Assembly: GCA_017397885.1 (NCBI GenBank)
Contig: JAFQHQ010000001.1
Location: 1 to 55,952, forward strand
Length of the DNA: 55,952 nt
From: Clostridia bacterium
GTDB taxonomy: Bacteria > Bacillota > Clostridia > UMGS1810
Reading direction: 5' to 3'
This document shows, piece by piece, positions 44,308-53,891 of the stretch. Numbering within the stretch: the stretch's first letter is position 1; every line of letters begins with the position of its first letter. A model generated the notes under the pieces. It had not been told where the DNA came from, did not search any database, and saw only the letters and a list, made by a program, of their open reading frames with translations. Made by a program: the position numbers and the translations under genes.

Positions 44308-46035
44308 ATGAATTATCTTGAAAACTACAAAAGATGGATAGAGAGCGACTTCGTTGATGAAAAAACAAAAGCAGAATTACTTTCAATTAAAGACGATGAC
44401 AATGAAATAAAAGAAAGGTTTTACAAGGACCTTGAATTTGGTACGGCAGGGCTTCGCGGAATAATTGGTGCGGGAAGTAACCGTATGAACATCTACACTG
44501 TTCGCCTTGCCACCCAGGGGCTTTGTGAAGACATTAAAAACAGCGGTGAAGAAGCTGTTAAAAAAGGCGTTGCAATTGCCTATGACTGTCGCAGAATGTC
44601 CTATGAATTTGCCCTTGAGAGTGCACTTGTTCTTGCGGCTAACGGCATTAAAGCATATTTGTTTGATGAACTTCGTCCAACTCCCGAGCTTTCGTTTGCA
44701 GTGAGATACCTGGGTTGTTCAAGAGGTATTGTGATTACCGCAAGCCACAATCCGAAAGAATATAACGGCTACAAAGCCTATGGCGAAGACGGCGGACAGC
44801 TTCCCCCTGAATCTTCGGACTATGTTATTTCAATCATTTCAAAGACAGATATTTTTAACGATGTTAAAACAATATCCGAAGATGAAGCAAAAAAATCAGG
44901 ATTGCTTGAAATTATTGGCGAAGAAATTGACAAGGCATACCTTGAAAACGTAAAAAAACAATCTGTTAACAGCCGGGTTATAGATGAGCTTGGTGACGAT
45001 TTCAGTGTAATTTATTCTCCGTTCCACGGCACAGGCAACAAACCTGTCAGAAGAATTCTTGAAATGTCGGGTGTTAAAAATCTTCGTATTGTAAAAGAAC
45101 AGGAGCTTCCGGATTCCGAATTCAGCACAGTTAAGTCACCAAACCCCGAAGAAAAAGCAGGATTTTCATATGCCATTGAAATGGCAAAAGAGCAAAAAGC
45201 TGACCTTATTTTTGCAACAGATCCCGATGCCGACAGAATAGGGGTTATTGTTACCGATACAAACGGCGAATTTATTCCGCTCACCGGTAACCAGGTTGGT
45301 GTGCTTCTTTCCGAATTTATTCTCAGAAACAAAAAAGAAAACGGTACACTCAAATCAAACGGTGCTCTTATAAAAACCATTGTAACAACATCAATGATTT
45401 ATCCGATAGCTAAAGAATATGGTGTTCATGTTCATGATGTTTTAACCGGATTCAAATATATTGCCGAACTCATTAAGGATTTTGAAGAAAACGATTATTA
45501 CAATGAATTCCTTCTCGGTTTTGAAGAAAGCTATGGTTATCTTTCGGGTACATATGCCCGTGACAAGGACGCTGTTGTGGCTTCAATGCTCATTGCCGAA
45601 ATGGCGGCTGATTACAAATCAAAAGGCATGACGTTGTATGACGGTCTTGTAAATCTTTATGAAAAATACGGATATTATCTTGAAGGTGTTAAACAACTTA
45701 CCTTTGCAGGTATCGACGGTGCAGAGAAGATTAAATCCATAATGGAAATGTTTCGTTCCAACCCACCCAAAGAGCTTGCCGGAATGAAGGTAACCAGAAT
45801 GTGGGATGTTAAAAACGGTGTCATAAAGAGCTTTGACGGCGGTGAGGATGTTGCGTTAACACTTCCAAAATCAGATGTTTTCCGTTATGATCTTGAAAAT
45901 GATGCCTGGTTTGCTGTAAGACCCTCCGGCACGGAGCCGAAAATCAAGTTTTATTTTGGTGTTTGTGAGAATTCTTATTCAAAAGCACAGGCTAAATTGG
46001 ATGAATGTATAGCAGAAATATCCAAAATTTTGTAA
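44308..46035 (+). CDS. Phosphoglucomutase/phosphomannomutase
   Basis: A 575-residue alpha-D-phosphohexomutase, probably interconverting glucose 1- and 6-phosphate in glycogen, galactose and cell-envelope metabolism. GTAGLRGIIGAGSNRMN near 48 opens domain 1, the phosphoserine loop is TASHNPKEYNGYKAY near 148, the metal loop is TDPDADRIG near 308, the sugar loop GFEESYGYL near 408 and the phosphate loop RPSGTEPKIKFY near 540. Length fits the PgcA-type rather than the shorter GlmM. ATG follows AAAGGAAG, and a TTGATT/TATAAT promoter is plausible upstream. Confidence 0.92.
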   Translation: MNYLENYKRWIESDFVDEKTKAELLSIKDDDNEIKERFYKDLEFGTAGLRGIIGAGSNRMNIYTVRLATQGLCEDIKNSGEEAVKKGVAIAYDCRRMSYEFALESALVLAANGIKAYLFDELRPTPELSFAVRYLGCSRGIVITASHNPKEYNGYKAYGEDGGQLPPESSDYVISIISKTDIFNDVKTISEDEAKKSGLLEIIGEEIDKAYLENVKKQSVNSRVIDELGDDFSVIYSPFHGTGNKPVRRILEMSGVKNLRIVKEQELPDSEFSTVKSPNPEEKAGFSYAIEMAKEQKADLIFATDPDADRIGVIVTDTNGEFIPLTGNQVGVLLSEFILRNKKENGTLKSNGALIKTIVTTSMIYPIAKEYGVHVHDVLTGFKYIAELIKDFEENDYYNEFLLGFEESYGYLSGTYARDKDAVVASMLIAEMAADYKSKGMTLYDGLVNLYEKYGYYLEGVKQLTFAGIDGAEKIKSIMEMFRSNPPKELAGMKVTRMWDVKNGVIKSFDGGEDVALTLPKSDVFRYDLENDAWFAVRPSGTEPKIKFYFGVCENSYSKAQAKLDECIAEISKIL

Positions 46036-46060
46036 TTTGTAAAAAAGTTTTAAAAAGTGC

Positions 46061-46089
46061 TTGCATTTTGACATTTTTTGTGATACAAT
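46061..46089 (+). promoter_or_regulatory. Promoter of rpmE
   Basis: TTGCAT at 46061-46066 and TACAAT at 46084-46089 with a 17-base spacer, 55 bases before the ATG. Confidence 0.65.
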
Positions 46090-46144
46090 ATTTTAGGTTT
46101 AATACGAAAAGTAATTTTTATCCGTTGAAAGAGGTGAACATACA

Positions 46145-46348
46145 ATGAAAGAAGCAATTCATCCTGATTACAAGCCCACTACAATTAAGTGTGCATGTGG
46201 TGCTACTTTTGAAACAGGCTCTACAAAAGAGAACATTACAGTTGAAATATGTTCAAACTGCCATCCCTTCTACACAGGTAAGCAGAAGCTTGTTGATACA
46301 GGCGGTAGAGTAGAAAAGTTCAGAAAGAGATTTGGCATGGACAAATAA
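46145..46348 (+). CDS. rpmE: 50S ribosomal protein L31, zinc-binding form
   Basis: A 67-residue ribosomal protein of the large subunit, bridging toward the small subunit. Four Cys (C16, C18, C36, C39; KCACG and [11 protein letters not shown]) make a zinc-binding site, the C+ form as opposed to the zinc-free paralogue. The ribosome site is GAGGTG. Single gene with its own promoter and terminator. Confidence 0.97.
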   Translation: MKEAIHPDYKPTTIKCACGATFETGSTKENITVEICSNCHPFYTGKQKLVDTGGRVEKFRKRFGMDK

Positions 46349-46358
46349 TGTCGCTTTT

Positions 46359-46385
46359 AAACCCCTTCCACAGAAGGGGTTTTTT
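46359..46385 (+). terminator. Terminator of rpmE
   Basis: AAACCCCTT (46359-46367) pairs with AAGGGGTTT (46374-46382), followed by a T-run. Confidence 0.9.
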
Positions 46386-46426
46386 GATGTACTTTACATA
46401 AATTAATCGGAACCGAGGTAGAAATT

Positions 46427-48244
46427 ATGTCAGTTAGAGAAAATTTGAGAAATATCGCAATCATTGCCCACGTTGACCACGGTAAAACAACACTGGTTGA
46501 CGGACTTCTGAAGCAGAGCGGTATTTTCAGGGAAAATCAGCAGGTTGATGAACGTGTTATGGATAATAATGACCTTGAAAAGGAAAGAGGTATAACAATC
46601 CTTTCCAAAAACACATCACTCGAATACAATGGTATCCGTATAAATATTATTGACACTCCGGGACATGCCGATTTTGGCGGTGAGGTTGAACGAGTGCTTA
46701 AAATGGTTGACGGTGTTCTTGTTTTGGTAGACAGCTTTGAAGGGTGCATGCCTCAAACCCGTTTTGTTCTCAAAAAAGCACTTTCACTTAATCTCAAACC
46801 AATTATTGTCGTAAACAAAATTGACCGACCAAACGCACGTCCCTATGAAGTTGTCGATGAAATTCTTGAACTTTTCCTTGAGCTCGAAGCCACAGATGAT
46901 CAATTTAATTCTCCTGTTGTATATGCATCCGGAAGAGATGGATATGCAACGCTCAATCCCGAACAACCCGGTGCCGATCTCAAACCTTTGCTTGATATGA
47001 TTATCAATCATGTACCTGCACCCGAAGGCGATGAAGATGCCCCGCTTCAGCTTCTCATTTCTAACATCGACTATGATGAATATGTGGGTTCGATTGCTGT
47101 GGGTAGAGTTGAGCGTGGCAGAGCAAAAGTCGGGCAAAGTGCAATCATTTGCAAGGCAGACGGAACCACTTCTACAATCAGACTTACAAAAATGTTTATG
47201 TATGACGGATTAAAAAGAGCAGATGCAGAAACTGCAACAGTAGGGGACATTGTTCTGGTGTCCGGTGTTGCAGATGTCAAAATCGGTGAAACAATTTGTG
47301 ATGTGGATTGCCCCGAACCGCTTCCCTTTGTGGATATTGACGAACCAACCATTTCAATGAATTTCAGTGTTAACAATAGCCCCTTTGCAGGCAGAGAAGG
47401 CGAGTTTGTAACAAGCCGTCATCTCCGTGACAGACTTTTCAAAGAAATGGTTACAAATGTCAGCCTCAATGTTGAAGAAACCGATTCTGCCGAAACATTC
47501 AAGGTTTCAGGAAGAGGCGAACTTCATCTTTCAATTCTTATCGAAACCATGAGAAGACAAGGCTATGAATTTCAGGTTTCAAAACCTCAGGTTATTAACA
47601 AAGTTATTGACGGTGTTGTTATGGAGCCGATGGAGCTTCTTATCATTGATGTTCCCGATGAATACACAGGAACGGTAATTCAGACCCTAAATGAACGAAA
47701 GGCCCAAATGATTAACATGCATGCAGGTAATGCAGGTTTTACCCGTGTTGAATTTAACATTCCTTCACGAAGCCTCATTGGTTATCGTTCACAGTTTTTA
47801 ACCGATACCCGTGGAAATGGTATAATGAATTCCATTTTAAACGGCTATGAAGAATTTAAGGGTGAAATACCCGTTCGTCAGCGTGGTTCTCTTGTTGCCT
47901 TTGAAGATGGTGAAACAGTGACCTACGGTCTTTTTAATGCTCAGGAAAGAGGAAATCTCTTCCTTGGTGCCGGCGAAAAGGTATATATGGGCATGGTTGT
48001 TGGCGAAAACAACCGTGGCGGTGATATTGACGTTAATGTTTGCAAGAAAAAACATGTTACAAACATGCGTGCTTCCGGTTCGGATGAAGCTCTGCGTCTT
48101 GTTCCGCCCGTTGTGATGTCACTTGAAAACTGCATAGAGTTTCTTGCAGACGACGAACTTTTGGAAGTGACGCCCAAGAGTCTTAGAATCAGAAAACAAA
48201 TTCTCGATAAAACCCTCAGAGCAAAAGCAAATTCTAAAAAATAA
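46427..48244 (+). CDS. typA: Translational GTPase TypA/BipA
   Basis: A 605-residue ribosome-associated GTPase of the EF-G superfamily. G1 HVDHGKTTL near 15, switch [15 protein letters not shown] near 73-87, G4 NKIDRP near 127, then EF-Tu domain 2, EF-G domains III and V, and the BipA C-terminal domain with [17 protein letters not shown] near 448. It aids ribosome assembly and stress translation. ATG after CGAGGT, followed closely by ung (17 bases) and the serine hydrolase (11 bases), so the three form an operon. Confidence 0.97.
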   Translation: MSVRENLRNIAIIAHVDHGKTTLVDGLLKQSGIFRENQQVDERVMDNNDLEKERGITILSKNTSLEYNGIRINIIDTPGHADFGGEVERVLKMVDGVLVLVDSFEGCMPQTRFVLKKALSLNLKPIIVVNKIDRPNARPYEVVDEILELFLELEATDDQFNSPVVYASGRDGYATLNPEQPGADLKPLLDMIINHVPAPEGDEDAPLQLLISNIDYDEYVGSIAVGRVERGRAKVGQSAIICKADGTTSTIRLTKMFMYDGLKRADAETATVGDIVLVSGVADVKIGETICDVDCPEPLPFVDIDEPTISMNFSVNNSPFAGREGEFVTSRHLRDRLFKEMVTNVSLNVEETDSAETFKVSGRGELHLSILIETMRRQGYEFQVSKPQVINKVIDGVVMEPMELLIIDVPDEYTGTVIQTLNERKAQMINMHAGNAGFTRVEFNIPSRSLIGYRSQFLTDTRGNGIMNSILNGYEEFKGEIPVRQRGSLVAFEDGETVTYGLFNAQERGNLFLGAGEKVYMGMVVGENNRGGDIDVNVCKKKHVTNMRASGSDEALRLVPPVVMSLENCIEFLADDELLEVTPKSLRIRKQILDKTLRAKANSKK

Positions 48245-48261
48245 TTTTTTGGAGTGGTATT

Positions 48262-48936
48262 ATGGTACAATTCGGAAACAAATGGGATGAAATTCTTTCC
48301 GATGAATTTTCCCAGGGCTATTATCTAAAGCTTAGAGCATTTTTGAAAGAAGAGTATTCCACAAGGACAATCTATCCTTCCATGTATGATATTTTTAATG
48401 CTTTCAAATACACCGACTATGATGATGTAAAAGTTGTAATTCTCGGTCAGGATCCGTACCACGGTGAAGGGGAGGCTCACGGTCTTTCTTTCTCTGTAAA
48501 GCCGGGGATTGCAATTCCGCCCTCTCTTCGCAATATCTACAAAGAGCTTCATGATAGTCTTGGTTGTTATATTCCAAATAACGGCTATCTTGAAAAATGG
48601 GCAAAACAGGGAGTGCTTCTTTTAAACACTTCTCTCACCGTGCGCAAAGACATTGCAAATTCACATCGAAATATTGGCTGGGAAATTTTTACCGACAAAG
48701 TTATTAAACTTCTAAATGAACGCGAAAAGCCGGTTATTTTTCTGCTTTGGGGAAGCAATGCCAAATCAAAATCAATGCTAATTGACCAAAGCAAACACAT
48801 TTGTCTCATGAGTGTTCATCCAAGCCCCCTTTCAGCGTCCAGAGGTTTTTTTGGTTGCGGTCATTTTAAAACTGCAAATGAAAAATTAATTCAAATGGGT
48901 GAGACTCCCATCGACTGGCAGATAGAAAATATTTGA
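48262..48936 (+). CDS. ung: Uracil-DNA glycosylase (family 1)
   Basis: A 224-residue cytosolic DNA-repair enzyme that removes uracil from DNA. The catalytic water-activating motif is [18 protein letters not shown] near 61-78 and the minor-groove/leucine loop [17 protein letters not shown] near 187-203; length is that of Ung. It starts at the ATG after TTGGAG and is co-transcribed with typA and the serine hydrolase. Confidence 0.97.
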   Translation: MVQFGNKWDEILSDEFSQGYYLKLRAFLKEEYSTRTIYPSMYDIFNAFKYTDYDDVKVVILGQDPYHGEGEAHGLSFSVKPGIAIPPSLRNIYKELHDSLGCYIPNNGYLEKWAKQGVLLLNTSLTVRKDIANSHRNIGWEIFTDKVIKLLNEREKPVIFLLWGSNAKSKSMLIDQSKHICLMSVHPSPLSASRGFFGCGHFKTANEKLIQMGETPIDWQIENI

Positions 48937-48947
48937 GGTAAATTAAT

Positions 48948-50129
48948 ATGGATTTCGGAAATCTTAAAGCCTTTCTTGACAATTGGGCAGATGAATTCAC
49001 TCCCGGATGTCAGATTGTAATATATAAGGATAACAAAAAGGTATATTCGTACCACACAGGTTTTTCTGATGTTGAAAGCAATATAAAGCTTTCGGGTAAT
49101 GATCTTTTTAATCTATACTCTTGTTCAAAGGTTGCAACCGTAACTGCGGCACTTCAACTTTATGAAAAAGGTGTATTTTTGCTTGATGACCCTCTTTATG
49201 AATACATTCCCGAATTCAAGGAGATGTATATTAAAGACGAGTACGGAAATACAAGGAAGGCTACAAGACCAATAACCATGCGTAACCTTTTTACAATGAC
49301 TGCAGGTTATACATATGATTTCAATACCCCGGGTTTTAGAAAAGCCAACGAAATTACAAATGGTAAAAACGACACTCTCACAGTTATGAAATCAATAGCA
49401 TCCGATTCGCTTCATTTTGAACCCGGCGAAAAATGGAGTTACAGCATTTGTCACGATATTTTGGCAGGCGCTGTTCAGGCGATGACAGGCATGAGTTTTT
49501 CCGAGTATGTAACAAAAAATATTTTTGAGCCCCTCGGAATTAAAGATGCATATTATCACGTTCCCGAAACTGAAAAGGGAAGAATTGCTCAACAGTATCA
49601 GTTTGACCCCGATGGCATTATTACTGATGATATTACGGAAAATCTTGGAAAAAAACAGCCGGAAATCGGTGTTATGCGACGTATTGACAAAGAAGTTGCT
49701 CATATACTCGGTGATGAATATGATTCGGGTGGTGCCGGTGTTACTGCATCTTGTGAGGATTATGCTCTTTTTGCTCAAGCTCTTGCAAACGGTGGTGTTG
49801 GATTAAACGGTGAGCGTATTCTCTCGTCAAATACAATTGACCTTATGCGCACTAACCATCTGACCGATAAACAAATGACAACTTATAACTGGGGCGATTT
49901 ACTTGGCTACGGTTATGGACTTGGTGTCCGCACGCAAATGAAAACAGCCGATTCGTGTACGATTTCAAACCTCGGAGAATTCGGATGGAGCGGTGCCGCC
50001 GGAGCTGTTCTGATTGCCGATCCAAAAGAAAACCTCGCTGTATTTTTTACACAGCATGTCATTAACTCACGTTGGTCGTATTTCGGTCCGAGACTTTTTA
50101 ATGTGATATATTCTTGTTTAAACAAGTGA
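48948..50129 (+). CDS. Serine hydrolase, class-C beta-lactamase family (second paralogue)
   Basis: A 393-residue hydrolase. The SxxK motif is SCSK (Ser58-Lys61), the second motif WSYSICHDIL again has Tyr-Ser-Ile instead of Tyr-x-Asn, and the third region is FGWSGAAGA. It lacks a signal peptide. It matches the protein at 9780 across its whole length (LFNLYSCSK/YNIYSCSK; LRNLFTMTAGYTYDFN/HLFEMTAGFSYDCN; GYGLGVR), so the two are paralogues of one cytoplasmic subfamily. Expressed after typA and ung. Substrate unknown; peptide or ester hydrolysis rather than lactam resistance is likely. Confidence 0.87.
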   Translation: MDFGNLKAFLDNWADEFTPGCQIVIYKDNKKVYSYHTGFSDVESNIKLSGNDLFNLYSCSKVATVTAALQLYEKGVFLLDDPLYEYIPEFKEMYIKDEYGNTRKATRPITMRNLFTMTAGYTYDFNTPGFRKANEITNGKNDTLTVMKSIASDSLHFEPGEKWSYSICHDILAGAVQAMTGMSFSEYVTKNIFEPLGIKDAYYHVPETEKGRIAQQYQFDPDGIITDDITENLGKKQPEIGVMRRIDKEVAHILGDEYDSGGAGVTASCEDYALFAQALANGGVGLNGERILSSNTIDLMRTNHLTDKQMTTYNWGDLLGYGYGLGVRTQMKTADSCTISNLGEFGWSGAAGAVLIADPKENLAVFFTQHVINSRWSYFGPRLFNVIYSCLNK

Positions 50130-50171
50130 CATTTAAGGAGCTTTCCAACTGTCATATAAAATAATTAATTA

Positions 50172-50201
50172 AACATCGGATTTGAAAGTCCGGTGTTTTT
50201 T
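50172..50201 (+). terminator. Terminator of the typA-ung-hydrolase operon
   Basis: AACATCGGA (50172-50180) pairs with TCCGGTGTT (50189-50197) with one G-T pair, followed by a T-run. Confidence 0.85.
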
Positions 50202-50253
50202 TATACACTTCATATTGTTTTTCGGAATATATTAAGAGTGGGGAGGAATCTGA

Positions 50254-50499
50254 ATGGACTTTTGTCTTGTGGTTTTTGCCTCTGCTACAACAGTCAATCG
50301 TGTTAAAAGCGTACTTTTAAAAAAGTTTCAAATAAACAGCGAAATTGTTCAAACCCCAAAAGCAATTCCTGCCAAAGGATGTAGCTACAGTCTTAAAATT
50401 AAAACGGAATATGCAGATGTAGTCTGGAATCTTATTAAAGAAAACGGTTTATCGTCAAAAGGTATTTTCCGTGAATCAAATTTTGAAAAAATCAAATAA
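50254..50499 (+). CDS. Se/S carrier-like protein (DUF3343)
   Basis: An 81-residue protein matching the DUF3343 (putative selenium/sulfur carrier) family. The pattern is a beta strand (FCLVVFASATTVNRVKSVL), a helix, TPKAIPAKGCSYSLKI with a single conserved Cys near position 47, and a closing strand-helix. ATG after GGGGAGGAAT. It lies 11 bases before a class-V aminotransferase, the partner expected to load sulfur or selenium onto that Cys. The pairing is known in clostridial selenium loci; no selD or yedF gene is in the window. Confidence 0.85.
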   Translation: MDFCLVVFASATTVNRVKSVLLKKFQINSEIVQTPKAIPAKGCSYSLKIKTEYADVVWNLIKENGLSSKGIFRESNFEKIK

Positions 50500-50510
50500 G
50501 GAGTGGGAGT

Positions 50511-51638
50511 GTGATATATTTTGACAATGCCGCTACCACTTGGCCAAAGCCTGCGAGCGTAGTCAGAGCAATGGATGAATGCATGAATGAGTTTGCCGCC
50601 AATCCGGGAAGAAGTGCTCATTCTCATGCAATAAAATCTTCGGAAAAGGTATATGAATGCAGAGAAGAAATTGCCGAATTTTTTGGCATTGATAATCCCG
50701 GAAATGTTATATTCACCTCTAATGCCACACATTCATTGAATATTGTTATAAACGGTGTACTAAATGAAGGTGATCATGTAATTTGTACAGTTATGGATCA
50801 CAATTCTGTTTTGAGAACAACTTTTTCAAAAACCAAAAAAATCGAACTTTCTTTTTCTAAGGCTAACCCTGACGGAAGCCTAAATTTAACGGAATTTGAG
50901 TCTCTTATAAAAACAAATACAAAACTTGTTGTGATGACTCATGTTTCAAATGTGTGTGGAACGGTTATGCCTGCAAAAGAAGTTGCCGACATTTGCAAAA
51001 AAAGAAATATCTTGTTTTTGCTTGATGCTTCTCAAAGTGCCGGAATTGTTCCGATTAACATTACTGAAATGGGAATAGATTATCTTGCTGCTCCGGGACA
51101 TAAAGGGCTATATGGGCCCATGGGAACCGGAATTCTTGTTATAAATTCAAAGGTAATACCAAAACCTTTAATTTTTGGCGGAACCGGAAGCTATTCAAAG
51201 GAATTGTCACAGCCGTTTGAATTGCCCGACAGACTTGAAAGCGGCACATTGAACGTTCCCGGGATTTGCGGATTGCTGGAAGGTGTCAGATTTATAAAAG
51301 CAGTTGGAATACAACAAATCTCCAAACATGAAAAAGAGCTTACTTCTTGGCTTCTGGACGGACTTGAAGAAACAAAAAATATTTCTGTTGTCGGCAAAAA
51401 AAATACTGTAGGTCGCACAGGCGTTGTCTCTTTTGTTCATTCTTCGATGGATTGTACCGCTGTGTCAGCTTATCTTGATTCGGAATTTGCCATTGCTACA
51501 CGTTCAATGTATCACTGTGCATATCCTTCGCATGTAGCACTCGGTACAAAAGATAGCGGAACTGTCAGAGTAAGTTTTAGTTTGTTTAATACAATTCCGC
51601 AGGTGAAATTGCTGTTGTATGCTTTGAGCAAAATATAA
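50511..51638 (+). CDS. Class-V aminotransferase, cysteine-desulfurase-like
   Basis: A 375-residue PLP enzyme. MIYFDNAATTWPKP opens the fold, VVMTHVSNVCGTVMP near 142-156 and FLLDASQSAGIVPI near 172-185 carry PLP-contact residues, and the Schiff-base Lys is in APGHKGLYGPMGTG near 198. Near the C-terminus MYHCAYPSHVALGT carries a Cys at the usual desulfurase/selenocysteine-lyase position. The GTG at 50511 follows AAGGAG. Adjacent to the Se/S carrier, it probably supplies sulfur or selenium. It differs from IscS/SufS in length and lacks linked Fe-S scaffold genes. Confidence 0.88.
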   Translation: MIYFDNAATTWPKPASVVRAMDECMNEFAANPGRSAHSHAIKSSEKVYECREEIAEFFGIDNPGNVIFTSNATHSLNIVINGVLNEGDHVICTVMDHNSVLRTTFSKTKKIELSFSKANPDGSLNLTEFESLIKTNTKLVVMTHVSNVCGTVMPAKEVADICKKRNILFLLDASQSAGIVPINITEMGIDYLAAPGHKGLYGPMGTGILVINSKVIPKPLIFGGTGSYSKELSQPFELPDRLESGTLNVPGICGLLEGVRFIKAVGIQQISKHEKELTSWLLDGLEETKNISVVGKKNTVGRTGVVSFVHSSMDCTAVSAYLDSEFAIATRSMYHCAYPSHVALGTKDSGTVRVSFSLFNTIPQVKLLLYALSKI

Positions 51639-51652
51639 TTAAATTATATATT

Positions 51653-51698
51653 TAAGGGGATGCAAAACATTTATTGGAAATTTTTGCATCCCCTTAAT
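51653..51698. terminator. Terminator after the aminotransferase
   Basis: TTAAGGGGATGCAAAA (51653-51668) pairs with TTTTGCATCCCCTTAA (51683-51698), a 16-bp perfect stem around a 14-base loop; it can serve both strands. Confidence 0.85.
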
Positions 51699-51792
51699 TA
51701 TATATAGAATTAATATTTCAACATTGTGTCAATAATTGACAAACAAATTATGCTATGATATAATATTTAAAAAATTATATGGAGAGATGGTT

Positions 51793-52794
51793 ATGTTTTG
51801 TAAAAATTGTGGCAGGGATGTAGGGTACGGTCATACCTATTGCCCATATTGCGATACCAAGCTTGATTACGGTTCCTCCTACGAATCATATGAGAGCCGT
51901 CCGGCATATTCAGAGCCCACACCGCTTGCTAAAAGTATCAGAGGGCTTCTTAAAGGTCCGCTTATGATTGTTTTGATTATCTCTATCGGGTTAAATGCTT
52001 TTCTTTCTCTTTTTTCAATGGGATGGATGGGTTCAGGTTTGATAGGCGTTGGAGCAGGCGGTTTGTTGCTTGTTATTTCAATGATTATGATGGTGCCTTC
52101 AATTCTCAATTTCATTGGTCTTATGGTTATTCGGGGAACATCTGCATCATCGAGAGATGTAGGAGGTTTTGGTCCAATTAAAGCTACAAACATTATTTAC
52201 ATAGTTTGTATGGCAATAGTTACTGCATTTTTAACGATTGGATTTATAGGAGTGTTAGGCGGTGCAGGTCCGCTTTTGGAATATGTTGATAGCGAAGAAA
52301 TTATTGTTTTGTTGATACCGTTATTTTTTATTGTTCTTTTTATTGTTGGTGTATTTATATATTTTGCCAAGGTAATCGCTACACTCAACATATTGAGAGA
52401 TGCCGCAAATAATCGTAATCCTTATGGCAACCCTTCGGTGTATGTTGTGGTTATAAATTTTATAATGGTGTTTGGTTATATTATAAATTTCTTTGTAAAC
52501 AACTTTATCCTGCTAAGCGTTAAAATTGCTCCGTATTATGTGATTACATCTCTTTTAAGCACGGTAGTGAGCTGTTTGATATGCATCATTTCTTCTGTTA
52601 TGATAATTAAAGCTCGAAGCATTATAAATTATGAAAGAACAGTTGCAATGAAAAAAAGAGAACCAAGTCCCGTTGCTGTTTTTCGTGATACACCGACTTA
52701 TGATGGAGGTTCGGCTCCTTCAGCAAATTCAGGAACACAGAATAATTATTTTCATAAAACCGGCGGTTCTGATTTTGAAGATCCGTTAAAATAA
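51793..52794 (+). CDS. Zinc-ribbon multi-pass membrane protein
   Basis: A 333-residue protein of unknown role. An N-terminal zinc ribbon (MFCKNCGRDVGYGHTYCPYC, four Cys) is followed by about six hydrophobic segments (about 55-85, 95-120, 140-165, 175-205, 235-265, 275-295) and a Ser/Asn-rich cytoplasmic tail (SAPSANSGTQN). ATG at 51793 is taken because GGAGA is eight bases upstream; a longer frame from 51736 has no ribosome site. It stands alone between two palindromes. Many Bacillota have zinc-ribbon membrane proteins of this layout without known function. Confidence 0.75.
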   Translation: MFCKNCGRDVGYGHTYCPYCDTKLDYGSSYESYESRPAYSEPTPLAKSIRGLLKGPLMIVLIISIGLNAFLSLFSMGWMGSGLIGVGAGGLLLVISMIMMVPSILNFIGLMVIRGTSASSRDVGGFGPIKATNIIYIVCMAIVTAFLTIGFIGVLGGAGPLLEYVDSEEIIVLLIPLFFIVLFIVGVFIYFAKVIATLNILRDAANNRNPYGNPSVYVVVINFIMVFGYIINFFVNNFILLSVKIAPYYVITSLLSTVVSCLICIISSVMIIKARSIINYERTVAMKKREPSPVAVFRDTPTYDGGSAPSANSGTQNNYFHKTGGSDFEDPLK

Positions 52795-52800
52795 AATTTG

Positions 52801-52855
52801 ACGAGGCTGTCATAAATTAGGTTACAATACCCTTAATTTATGACAGCCTCGTTTG
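52801..52855. terminator. Long perfect hairpin after the zinc-ribbon gene
   Basis: ACGAGGCTGTCATAAATTA (52801-52819) pairs perfectly with TAATTTATGACAGCCTCGT (52834-52852), followed by a short T-run. It may terminate the upstream gene; the 19-bp perfect arms also suit a small inverted-repeat element. Confidence 0.7.
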
Positions 52856-52875
52856 TTATTCCATAAATATGTTGA

Positions 52876-52971
52876 CTATTTGCTGAATATAAATTTTGTT
52901 CCTCCGTCATCGTTATAATAAACGAGAGTGAATTTTAATCCGCTTTCTTTGGCTATTACGTACAAGATAAA
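52876..52971 (-). pseudogene. Decayed C-terminal gene remnant
   Basis: On the minus strand an open frame of 31 codons reads ...VIAKESGLKFTLVYYNDDGG, then a few residues and a TAG stop; an in-frame TAA lies just upstream. No start or ribosome site exists. It has protein-like composition and looks like the tail of a deleted gene. The parent family is not recognised. Confidence 0.35.
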
Positions 52972-53059
52972 TTAATAAAAAACAGAAAAGCCTATTGCAT
53001 TAATGAATAAAATATTCTATAATATTGTTTAATGAAATTATTATAAGAGAGGTAAAAAC

Positions 53060-53809
53060 ATGATTCATTCATTTTTGCTAATAGGTCAGTCTAATATGGC
53101 GGGCAGGGGATTTCGTGATGAGGTTGAACCAATTGTTAATGATAAGATTGTTTTGTTGAGAAATGGTTTATGGAGAACGATGTATACTCCTTTTAATCCC
53201 GACAGGTCAACTGCAGGAGTAAATCTTTCCGAATCTTTTGCTGACCGCTATGCCAAAGAAAAAGGGGTTGAGGTTGGCATAATTCCTTGCGCTGACGGAG
53301 GAACATGCATTGATCAATGGGCTGTTGGCGGACAACTTTTTGACCATGCTCTTTATATGTGTGAGCTTGCTACACGAACTTCAACAATTGCCGGAGTGCT
53401 TTGGCATCAAGGTGAATCCGACTGCACCGATGAGCTATATCCATATTATGAAGAAAAATTATCTGTTATAATGGAAGCTTTCAGAGAAAAACTCGGTCTT
53501 TATGATGTACCGTTTTTACTTGGCGGTCTCGGAGATTATCTGTTGGAAAATACCGGGTGGTATGGAGCTAATTACGGTAAAATTAATCAGGCACTAGAGA
53601 ATTATGCTTCTAAAACGCCAATGACAGGTTTTGTATCAGCAAAAGGTTTGACATCAAATCCGGATAAACTTCATTTCAATGCCGCATCTTTGCGCGAATT
53701 CGGCGAAAGATACTATGAAGAGTTTTTAAAGCTTGAAGACAAAAACAAAGTCTTTAAAGAAAAACCCATGCAGGGGAACTCAATTGTTACAGGTATTGAG
53801 AATTTATAA
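53060..53809 (+). CDS. SGNH-type carbohydrate esterase (CE6/sialate O-acetylesterase-like)
   Basis: A 249-residue hydrolase with no signal peptide. Block I is SFLLIGQSNMAGRG (nucleophile Ser12), block III is VLWHQGESDCTDELY near 113-127, and the Asp-x-x-His region is LTSNPDKLHFNAASLREFG near 197-215, the order of family CE6 and sialate acetylesterases. It likely removes acetyl groups from sugars inside the cell. ATG after AGAGAGG. It is convergent with the dehydrogenase gene, sharing a bidirectional terminator. Confidence 0.88.
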   Translation: MIHSFLLIGQSNMAGRGFRDEVEPIVNDKIVLLRNGLWRTMYTPFNPDRSTAGVNLSESFADRYAKEKGVEVGIIPCADGGTCIDQWAVGGQLFDHALYMCELATRTSTIAGVLWHQGESDCTDELYPYYEEKLSVIMEAFREKLGLYDVPFLLGGLGDYLLENTGWYGANYGKINQALENYASKTPMTGFVSAKGLTSNPDKLHFNAASLREFGERYYEEFLKLEDKNKVFKEKPMQGNSIVTGIENL

Positions 53810-53816
53810 TTAAAAA

Positions 53817-53870
53817 AACGGTAATATCTTTTCCTCTTTCACAGAAGTAAAGATATTACCGTTATTTTTT
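53817..53870. terminator. Bidirectional terminator between esterase and dehydrogenase
   Basis: AACGGTAATATCTTT (53817-53831) pairs perfectly with AAAGATATTACCGTT (53849-53863); A-run before and T-run after serve both strands. Confidence 0.9.
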
Positions 53871-53891
53871 GTTATTATATAATATTTACTA

